Source: Manihot esculenta
Taxonomy: Eukaryota; Streptophyta; Magnoliopsida; Malpighiales; Euphorbiaceae
Assembly: GCF_001659605.2 (NCBI RefSeq)
Contig: NC_035171.2
Coordinates: forward strand, 25,957,825 to 26,021,824
Direction: 5' to 3'
DNA: 64,000 nt
Of this stretch, positions 54,523-64,000 are shown piece after piece. The position numbers and the translations under genes are program-made. The first letter of the stretch is position 1; every line of letters starts with the position of its first letter. The notes beneath the pieces are model-generated. The model saw only the letters and a program-made list of their open reading frames with translations, ran no database searches and was not told where the DNA came from.

Positions 54523-55581
54523 GTGACCAGAAGGTCCTCTTTCTTTTCTTCACTTTAATGGGTTTCTATTGGTTTGAGTGTTTTTTGTGATTTCTAATTT
54601 GTTTATAGGATGATGATGAGTTTTATTTTTGATAGTTGGTAATTGGTGAACTTCTTTTACTTGATTTAGTTTGTGGGTTTGTGATTTATTTCTGGGTTTG
54701 ATTTTGTGGCCTTTTTGCTTTAGATGGTTTGATATTGTCTCTTATGGGTCTTATTTTGTCTCACTGTTTTGTTTTTCTTTATTTTCCAGATTTTTTGTTT
54801 GGTTCTACTGAGTACTAGGCCTTCATTTTTCTATCTGTTTCTATGCAATTTTTCTTCAGTCTACTGGGTTTTCTTCTATCTTGAGGTACTCACTTCACTT
54901 CTTTTTTTTTCTCTCTCTTGATGGTTTCTTTATTTTATTTTAAATTTTAGTTTATTCTCATTTTAATACGGAGGTCTATAGAATGTGCAAATGACCCCCC
55001 CCCCCTCTCTCTCTCTCTCTATCTCTCCTAGTGGAAAAAGGGTGTAGCTTATGATATTACAGAAACTGATCATATGGAGATTTTGTGTTTTGATGGCTAT
55101 TTTGCAGTACAGTTCTAGTGGTTTCGCTTTGCTGCTTAGGCAGATGAATATTCATAGAGATTCCCTCTTTCTTTTTTTCCCCTTCTTTTTATGCTTATAT
55201 TTTGAATTTAGCAACTTTTGAGTTATTTGTTTCGTTGGCCTTATGGTTTAAAATTACAAGACTAAAGATGTCTGGAGATTTGTTATGTGATTTCTTTAAT
55301 ACAAGCAGTCTAGGTTTAGGGATCTTGAGATAAAGAAAGCTTTTTGAATTTAATTCTTAAAATTCACATCTCATAATCATGACAAACTGGGTACGGGGCC
55401 TGTCTTCATCAGTTTGAACATTGGACCTATTAGTTATTGTAATATTGCTACTTTTTCATGTCTTTAATTTTAATTGTTTATTTGCCTTCTAAATTAAGTA
55501 TTCTAGGGAAGAATTGTAATGAAATATGGTTTTTTCAGAATTTTTTTAATTGTTTTTTAATCTGAATTTGGTTAATTTCAG
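54523..55581 (+). other. Probable 5'-UTR intron of the DUF630/632 gene
   Basis: A donor AG|GTGACC at 54523 and an acceptor TTAATTTCAG at 55572-55581 bracket a T-rich stretch with no gene-like frame. The region before the donor has a gene-leader composition (54060-54522). A leader intron is frequent in this family, but other donors are possible, for example near 54884. Confidence 0.5.
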
Positions 55582-55642
55582 GAAGAACCCCATGCCTTAA
55601 TAGTTTGATTAGTGGATATTGGAACATCTAGATCAGGTAAAA

Positions 55643-58600
55643 ATGGGGGTTACAAGTTCTAAAGTAGAAGAAGACAAGGCTTTGCATCTTTGTCGTGAAA
55701 GAAAGAAATTTGTTAGGCAGGCACTTGATGGCAGGTGCTCACTAGCAGCAGCTCACGTTGCGTATGTCCAGTCACTGAAAAATGTGGGAACTGCTTTAAG
55801 CAAGTTTATTGAATCTGAAGCTCCAATTGAATCTTCATTGTACACTTCCACTAATGCAACACCGGAGCCTCTTGCTTTAACTGAGAAGTCCCTTTCACAT
55901 TTCTCAATCTCTTCTCCTTCTTTATCACACCCTGTGGATGCAAACCTTTCTCTGTCACCATCTCCCCCCAGCTCCAGCCGGTTTCATGCAAATCACATGA
56001 AATTTAGAGGATTTTCTTCCAGAAAAGTTGAAGAGAAGCCTCCTGTAGTTGTTACAGAGACTTTAACCTCATCCAGTATCCCACAGAATACTACACCTCG
56101 TTCCCTTGAAAAACCTGAAACATCACCATTTGAAGGCTCTTCAGTCCCACCAGGAACTACACCATGGGATTATTTTGAACTTCTTCATCCAATTGACCAT
56201 GAGCTTTCTTTCCAAGAACTAAAAGAAATGAAGCCAGGGTTGGAGAATATTGATGATGTAAGACGGCTTAGGGAAGAGGAGGGAATTCCTGAGTTGGAAG
56301 ATGAAGAAGAGAAACATTCATTTCATGCAAGTGAAGAATCTGAAGATTCAGAATGTGAATTTGATGACCCTCCTGCAGATACCTTAGTTAGAAGTTTTGA
56401 AAATGTTAATAGGGTACAAGATCACGTTGCACCTAGTGCGTCACCTGCCATGCCTTCTGCTGGAAGTGTAACTTCAGAGAATGAGTTATTAAATGGGGAG
56501 AAAAGTAACTCTCCTCATTTGTCACCGTTGAGAACTCCAACCTCAGCTGTAGCTGTTTCATCTGAAACAAAGAAAACACCTGTAAAAGAAGATGGAACTG
56601 AAAATAAGATTTCCCCCAAGGACTTCTTTTCGAGCATAAAAGATATTGAATATCTGTTCATAAAAGCGTCTGAGGCTGGGAAAGAAGTGCCAAGGATGCT
56701 TGAAGCAAATAAGTTGCATTTCCGTCCAATAGCCCCAGCAAAAGAAAGTATGATTGATATTCCTTTCTCTTTCTATCTATGTGCTAAATTACTGTTTGAG
56801 TAGTTGTTGTTTTTATTTTATTTTATTTTTTTATAAATAAATTCAATAGACGTTCTTAGTTTCTGCCATTAGTATAACTGTTTGTAAGATGGGCTTTGTT
56901 TAAAACTTGGAACTATATTTGATGCTTTTTTCCTATGAACCATTATAATATACAATAGACTGGACTGGCTTTCTTGCGTATGATAAAAAATGAGATATCT
57001 TTATTCACTTGCTATTGGAAAATTATATATTCAGTTCCATTCTTTAAAATGACTTATGAGTGAGTTGTAGCATTTACTCACTCTATCGTCTCTGGCAGAT
57101 GGATCAGTGTTATCAATGTTTCTCAAGGCTTGTTTATCTTGTGGGGAAGACCCTAGTCAAGTTCAAGAAGGTAAGACTCCTCATTTCTGTGCCATATTTT
57201 CTCTTACATTATTACACAACAGTCAGACCTCTAGCAGCGTTAGACTTCTGTGGTCATTGCTTTCAGAAAGTCTATCACAAAGCTGCTAATAGTATGAATT
57301 TCTGACTGTTTGGATGACCCGCTGATATATCTCTAATTTGTCTTTATGGTTTCAATCCCCAAAAGTAAATGCCATCTAACTGTCCATATATTGGACTGAA
57401 GTGTTGAAATAACTTTTTTTAGAAGTATAGATTGTTTAGAATAAATATAAGTCATATATTTTCTTCTGCATCGTGTAATTTCAACAATCAACTGGTGCGC
57501 TACTGTTAGTTATTTTATCCATGATCAAGTATCAAAAACTTGGTGGCTAATGGAGCTGAATGGCCACAAAGGATCCATGTAGCTGATCCCAACTAATTTG
57601 GGATTAAGGCATAGTTGTCATTATCATTCTTAGTATTATGCTATTTGATCCTTTCATGAGCAACTATGCATTCTCTTGCCTATTTATTTGTTCTGATGAA
57701 AGTAGGTATATTAGTGTTCTTCTTGGTAGAATATTTCTTCTAATAATTGTTTATATCTTTTACTATTTATTTAAGTATTGTTTCCAAGCTATAATGGGAT
57801 ATTAATCTGTAATTGGAATTATGGAGTTAGATGGAGATCAACTTAAGATAATTTATCATTCTTTTTTTCTTTTTTTTCCTTTTTTTTTCCTTTTGTTTTT
57901 TGTTTTGGGGGGGGGGGGGGTTACATTTCAGTCCTTGATGGGTTTCCAGAATTACTAATTAGGATAACATTTTCTCACAATTCAAAGCCTTCCTTTATTT
58001 GGTTAATAATAACAGTTAGGTCCAAGTTAGTATTTTGATGGCCAATAATGATATCCTTAAAATAAACTTATGATGTACAAATTGTATTTACAGGTCAGTT
58101 TAATAAAAAAATTACTGTTTTTTTTTTCCATAAAAAAAATTTAATTCTTTAATTTTTCACCATTGTTTATAAAAGTTTATCTCAAATTATTCCCGAACAC
58201 ACGCATACACATGTTTTTTTCTTAGATATTGTTTTGCAACTTTACTTTTTTCTTTAATTTATACGAGTCATTGTTTTCAACAGTAATTAACTTAGCCCTA
58301 TATATGTCTGTACCTAAATTTGTTAAGAGCATTTTGATCATTGTCTCTATTTCTGTTGTTGATAGGATGAGATTGTAATTTATAGAAAAGATTTTCTAAT
58401 TGTTATGTTGTGTGATTTTAGGCAACACGTGAGGGTTTGAACATAATTTAGTCTTTTGTGGCAAAAAACACAGGTCTAAATCCACTTTCACCCCAAACCC
58501 TAAAAGAAGTGAAAAATAGGAGCAGTTATAAACATCTATTCCTCTACCAGTCTGCAGTCTACCTTACTGGAACTATCTAAGATTCTAAATGTATCCTGAC

Positions 58601-61600
58601 ACTTAGTGTACACAAGAGCAAATTCCAAACAGACCCATTTACACGGGAAATAGGACTACATAAACACAGATGTTGGTATTTCTAGCAAAGAAATATCTGT
58701 GAATAATTCCGTCCGCTTTATTGTTTGAAGTTTTCCAACTTGTTTTTCTTCAGATGTTGATTTTTTGGCTACTTCTCTTTTCTGTGTTTAGTAAAATCTT
58801 CTTCTTTTTGTCCTCCTTCTTCACTCTTAGCTCATTTCACAGTGCAAAGCAGTGTTGGAAATCGGACATCCCCCCCCCCCCCCCCCACCCAAAAAAAAAA
58901 AAAGAAAGAAAGAAAAGAACTTACCCTTTAATGTATATATCAAAGGTTAATAAAAAAAATAATTAATTAAGAACTTATTTGAAAGAGTTATTAATTGAAA
59001 ACAATTGATAAAAAATCTAAAATATAGTGCTCAACTACTTATTTCTCATGTTTAAGGCATTATTTCCTCTAATTATTATTATTATTATCATTTATTATTA
59101 GTGTAGCTGCCAGTAATTATGAGAGGAGATTTTTTGAATATTTGTGACCTATGTACTGCTTAAAACAATGGCTTGCGTATGAAGAGCCCCTTTCTTCCAT
59201 ACTATTATTATTTTAAAGGGAAATTATTATCAAGCAGTAGCAACTAGCAATTTGTTTCTGCTCCCCCTAAAATTTTTCTAGTTCCACCTCTGAGTGAAAG
59301 TGCATGTTATATAATTTAGCAATAACTTGCTGTTTTGCTTAAAAAATAATGTATGGATGGATTTATATTGGCTGCAAAACGTACTTCAATGCTTGTTTGT
59401 GTAATTATTACTAGAGGGGTTTTGCGTGATTTATTTATTTATTTTGTATTGATGTTTATTCCTTAAGGGCTTTGTTCAGAAAGTCCAGATTCATTGCATG
59501 GGAGGGGCTGGATTTTGAAGTGTTGGAAGCAATTGCTTTCCAACCTTTAAGGGTATGTTTGGCATTGCCATTGCACAAGCTATCAAATATCCATGAAAAA
59601 GAATTTCTTTTAGAGGTTGCTATTTGCCAAAGTTTCAAATATGAACTTTTTCTCAAAATTAGCTTTTGGCCTGTGAAGATCAAATTGTAAAAATATATAG
59701 TCAATTACCATAGAGAAATCCTTCAAATATTTTGTCTAAAAGTTGCTATCAGCAACAACAATTGCAAACATGCTTTAATGTTAGCCTTAGTGATCTGTAC
59801 ATTATGAGTATTATGCTAGAGGTGAAGTATAACACCAGTAAAAACATGGATATGTGAGAAGCTGAGTTTAACTAGCATAATCTTAATGGTAATTTTGTTA
59901 CCTTCTTGGCACTTAGTCTGCTTCATTTGCTATGATAATTCTGCTAATTCTCTTCTGTTGATTTCTCAGAGCCTGCTCAAAATTCTGTGAAATACTTAAC
60001 TTGGCATAGGACAACATCATCACGATCGTCTTCATCCAGGAATCCTCTTGGATCACATGCTAGGAATGACACTGAGGATCTCAGTGGTGATACTTTTGAA
60101 AATTTTTGCATGATCTCAGGCAGTCATGCTTCAACGTTGGATAGGCTATATGCTTGGGAGAGGAAACTTTATGATGAAGTAAAGGTATTTTGGTTTCTTA
60201 ATAATTACAAGACCTCTTTTAGACATGTTTTTCAAGTGAAGGAAAGTAAATCGGTTGTTTTCCTTACTTGATTTGATAGGAGAATTGGATAAATCTGGGG
60301 GAAATGATTAGGGATGACCTTTTAGTTGTTTAGTGCTTGCATTTTTGTTTAATTATTTCAACAGGAATATTAGCTATTTGCTTTTCCTTGTTTCCTGTTC
60401 CCTATTATGTTATTAGCTATTTCACTGGTCAGATGACTTGGCTGAAGTAGTAAAAAGAATTTATCTAAATGATAAACCGGGCTGTAGATGTACCCTTAAA
60501 TCGAGTAGAATTGAGGGAAAAAAACCATATAGTTACACCAAATATGATTAGTTTAGAACTTGTGTTTTCAAGTAAAGAAATGCTCTGATGCCATTTATTC
60601 ATGCTGTTCAATAAACTGTTTGCACCATATAAAAATTTCAAAGAAATATAATTATTAAATTTCCCATTGTGCTTTACTGTTGTTATTTAATGCTATATAT
60701 AAAAGGAGAATTCAGGTGGTACTCACCTTGATTTAAATGCCTGTTATCAACTAGTAAAATGTATTTTGGTGTTAAAGTTACTAAAATATCCATATGGTTA
60801 AAGAAAAATTGACAACTGTTTTTAACAGTATCAGAAAAAAGAGAGCTATATAGAAGAAGCATTGTCTGGCTGCCTGGATGGAAGCATCTGCAATTTTTTA
60901 TTCTTTTCTTGGAATCACTCATAATATTACTTTCTGGTGGTAGTTCTCATTTGTCCTTGATTCTTAAATGGGTTTAAGGAGGATACTGACCTGTTTTGAA
61001 GGAAGTGATTCAAGTGGATTTTGGCCTAGTTTACTAGCTGGTCTTGATTGGTTTTGTATGGTAATCTAATGGTAGTGGGGTTGAAAGAAGATAATCAGTA
61101 TATGGTGGTGTTTGAGATGGTATCATCAGATTTGGGAGAGAGAACATAATTTTTGGGTGAGGATGGATGTTTAGAGCATGTGGACAATCAAATCTATCCT
61201 TGGACGAAAATAGCTAACATCCAGATCAGGAAAAAAAAAGAAAAAGTAGAAGTGTAAACCTGGGCTTGAAAGATGTTGCATCTTCTTTTCTAAAATGACT
61301 CAACAAGATGCTTATATATGTAATGTAATTATATGTTGGAATTTTAATAGCTTTTAGTAGATTATATAGCATATCTAGAAGCATAGAACATAGCATATCT
61401 ATAAATTGTTTATAATAGATTTTATAATTTGTAATTTTATTTCAGTGTTTAATTTATGCAATTCCTACTAAGCATATCTAGAAGCATAGAACATAACTCA
61501 TTACAAATTTTGAAGTAAAAAGAAAGAACAGCATGACTGCTCAAAAGTTGTCTTGAAAGTTGAATTCTATATATTATATGTATTCCCTTCAGTTGCTAAT

Positions 61601-63744
61601 ATATTTACATATCTTCTTTCAGGCTAGTTCGATGGTCAGAAGGGAATATGATGTCAAGCGCACAATCCTTAGGCAACTGGAATCTAAAGGAGAAAACAAC
61701 AATAAAATTGATAAAACTCGTGCTGTTGTTAAGGATCTGCACTCGAGAATTAGAGTTGCAATTCACAGAATTGATTCCATATCAAAGAGGATTGAGGAAT
61801 TGCGGGACAAAGAGCTTCAGCCACAACTCGAGGAATTAATTGATGGGTATGTGCTTCCTAGTTATGTTTCTTTAGTTCAAGCTGCAACTATGATATGCTC
61901 ATGACAATTTTCAGCATCAAATCCCTGAAGTTCTTCATGCGAGTCAGTAGTGTTAAGGGACTCTTTATGTTCAACTTGATGAAATCGACTATCGTAACTG
62001 CTATACATAACATGATTGATTTTGGATGTCTGGCCTAAGTATATTTCATTATGTAGTGTGATTGGTTCAACTATCTACCAGTTTATCACCCAGAAAAAGC
62101 CATTTAGTGAAATGAGAACAAAAAACAGGTGTCAGAATCATAAAATTGGATTATGCAAAACTATCTGAATGTAACTAACTGGAGTATGATTTGCTTTAAA
62201 ATGCTGGTTAACTGAACTAATCTTCTAATTTAGGAAAAATATTAAGGTTTATTTATGATGGATTTCTTTAATATTAAAAGTTGCATCATCCATGATTGTG
62301 GAGCAGTTACTTCGGTGGAGATGGATTCTATAGGCCATCACTTTATTTCAAGACTTGTATTATTGTAACTCATAAGCCTGGGATGTTAATAACCTTCCTA
62401 TGAAGTTTTGCCATCCATAAACTGGTAAGTCGGATAGGTCCTTAGATTTTGAGCAAGGAGTTTTCAATTAGGTGGAGCCATTTTGATTCTTGAAGCCTGC
62501 TGTTGGCAGCAAAAGGTTTTCCAGCCTTCATGTGCGAGTTTCATTATCTTGTGCTTATTTGTATTTACATATGATTGAAAACTTTATCTTTGTCAGCCTC
62601 ATTAGGATACTGTAGCCTCCACAAAAAATCTTATATGACAAAAAGTTGGTTTCTAGATGATATATTGGACCCCAAGTCCTGAGAGAACTGTGGAATCTGC
62701 TTCTTCCTTGTGAAGGAAAATTATCTCAAGTTTTAATGGGCATATCATTGCAATGTCCAACTGCTGTTCAATGCTAGTAATTATACTAACTGGGTTTCCA
62801 ATGCCATATGGGCGTGTATCCAGAGCACTATTTGTGTGATTGGATTTCTCCAGCCATGTGTTTTTAGCTAAGTGTATAATGCTGACCCAATTTTCGTGTA
62901 ATCAAGTGCATGGTTTCCAGGCTTTGGCCCACTGGAAGTATGCTGATATCTTATCCAACTTCTATAATTGACTAGATGAGAAGCATTTAAAATTTGAACA
63001 TTTCTGGTGAATCGTGAGCACTTTTAACTTCTCATCCTTGCTTGAAATTATGGCAGCCTAAGCCGGATGTGGGAGGTGATGTTTGAATGCCACAAGCTTC
63101 AGTTCCACATTATATCGATAGCATACAAAAACGGGAGCGCCAAAATCTCTATGCAGTCGGAGTCACATCGGCAGATCACTATCCTTCTAGAAAATGAACT
63201 TGATTCTCTGTCATCATGTTTTACAAAGTGGATTGGTGCTCAGAGTTCCTATCTTCAGGCTATAAATGACTGGCTCTTCAAATGTGTCTTTCTTCCAGAA
63301 AAACCTACTAAGAAGAAAAGGAAACAACCATCCCCTTCTTTAACTTTGAGAAGAAGTGGCCCTCCAATATATGTAACCTGTGGCGTCTGGTTAGAGAAGC
63401 TTGAGAACTTGCCTGCAAAGGCGGTTGCGGATGCTATGAAGGGTTTGGCAGGAGAAACTGCTAACCTTTTACCCCGCCAAGAAAAAAACCAAGGGAAGAG
63501 TTCAAACCTAGGATTGTCAAAGGCTGATAATGGTAGTGATTCAGGAATTAATATGTTGAGGGATGAAGCTTCTGAAGACTTCATTTCAGGTTTTGAGCGA
63601 TTTCGATTGAGCTTGGAGGGGTTTCTTGGCCAGTTGAATAACTTTGCAGAGTGTTCTGTAAAAATGTATGAAGAACTCAAGAAGTCGATCCAGGATGCTA
63701 AGAATCCCCCATCACAACCTCCATTCCAGCCGCAAGTTGTTTAA
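55643..63744 (+). CDS. DUF630/DUF632 protein (APSR1/NRG2 family)
   Basis: Five exons, 55643-56747, 57099-57170, 59970-60184, 61623-61846 and 63057-63744, join in phase to 767 aa. The protein starts MGVTSSKVEEDKALHLC. Gly2 with a following Ser fits the N-myristoylation signal usual for this family, which is why ATG 55643 is preferred. Residues 1-60 are DUF630. A Ser/Pro-rich and acidic region follows (to about residue 330). DUF632 spans roughly residues 330-710, with GGSxxxMFLKAC-like GSVLSMFLKAC, TLDRLYAWERKLYDEVK, REYDVKRTILRQLESKG, GLSRMWEVMFECHKLQ and WLFKCVFLPEK. It is predicted to be helical and coiled-coil. Arabidopsis relatives act in phosphate-starvation root growth (APSR1) and nitrate signalling (NRG2). 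The role of this copy is inferred only at family level. Confidence 0.95.
56748..57098 (+). other. Intron 1 of the DUF630/632 gene
   Basis: Donor AAAGAAA|GTATGA, acceptor CTGGCAG. The open frame of exon 1 runs on to 56803, so intron retention would add a short unrelated tail and stop before DUF632. Confidence 0.75.
57171..59969 (+). other. Intron 2 of the DUF630/632 gene
   Basis: 2.8 kb, T-rich. It contains a 14-G run (57907-57920) and a C run of about 17 followed by A-rich sequence (58870-58905). No coding frame of interest is present. Confidence 0.7.
60185..61622 (+). other. Intron 3 of the DUF630/632 gene
   Basis: Ordinary T-rich intron. CATATCTAGAAGCATAGAAC occurs twice, near 61371 and 61472, a 100-bp-spaced direct repeat. 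Confidence 0.65.
61847..63056 (+). other. Intron 4 of the DUF630/632 gene
   Basis: Donor GATGG|GTATGT, acceptor TTATGGCAG. No element or gene is recognised inside. Confidence 0.65.
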
Positions 63745-64000
63745 TTGGAAAAAGAATTTGTATGCAGAAAAGTTCAGAATTTCATGTGCAGCAGTATTCA
63801 AAATTCTGATGAATGAAAGATCCTTTCACAGAGTTCAGTTGGATGTGCGCATTTGTACATGAGGAAAGTAATAAAAGAGTTACATGGAAGCCGTTTGTGT
63901 TACAAAAATGAAATAAAGAAGCTGACAATAATTTTCAATAGAGAGCCTATAGAGGGAAGAGGGGCGACTGTGTTGTCCAAAAAGATGTAATCACCTGGCT
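63745..64000 (+). terminator. 3' UTR and candidate poly(A) signals of the DUF630/632 gene
   Basis: AATAAA occurs at 63870-63875, and AAATAAAG near 63911. Both are about 130-170 nt after the stop, a normal plant 3' UTR length. Confidence 0.5.

Noticed and set aside
63255..63680. Minus-strand 141-codon frame over the last DUF632 exon
   Set aside because: It is a complementary-strand shadow of a conserved coding exon.

Overview
The window is nuclear DNA of a flowering plant, probably a eudicot. The evidence is U2-type GT..AG introns, very AT-rich intergenic DNA, plant gene families (GPI-anchored lipid-transfer protein, DUF630/DUF632 protein) and Ty3/Gypsy retrotransposons of the Tat and chromovirus lineages. 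I cannot name the species from sequence alone. A Euphorbiaceae/Malpighiales origin is only an impression.

I support four protein-coding genes, all on the + strand, each with a complete exon-intron model in which every junction keeps phase: a GPI-anchored non-specific lipid-transfer protein (8217-12165, 3 exons, 218 aa); ribosomal protein eL30/RPL30 (15277-17260, 5 exons, 112 aa); a small His-rich multi-pass membrane protein resembling the NicO/LysE-type transporters (34229-36866, 3 exons, 231 aa); and an N-myristoylation-type DUF630/DUF632 protein of the APSR1/NRG2 family (55643-63744, 5 exons, 767 aa). They are unrelated single genes, not a pathway cluster.

Most of the rest is transposable-element DNA. 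One Tat-like Gypsy family with a tRNA-Asp-type primer site is present about seven times: remnants near 1.2-1.9, 14.1-14.7, 25.0-25.7 and 52.3-52.7 kb; gag-only elements with two LTRs at 3339-7602 and about 46300-50285; and an inverted 5' half element at 39195-41176. The internal 3' parts of the two-LTR copies are arrays of degenerate tandem repeats. Two chromovirus-type elements lie on the minus strand: an older one at 17619-about 24751, whose gag is split by an 1840-bp hAT-like DNA transposon, and a young but inactivated one at 26504-31448 with near-identical LTRs and a perfect 5-bp target duplication. Also present are a fragment of a long-LTR Tekay/Del-like element at the left edge, a LINE RNase H fragment broken into two oppositely oriented halves, several hAT-type MITEs (one with a perfect 8-bp duplication inside the Tat tandem repeats), and a 93-bp tRNA-derived SINE with a perfect target duplication.

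I found no new enzymatic or defence system. The observations most worth following are structural: nested insertions with exact target duplications, an empty-site paralogue of one insertion inside the same window, a duplicated core promoter inside an LTR, the gag-only Tat derivatives, and very short upstream ORFs before the DUF630/632 gene.
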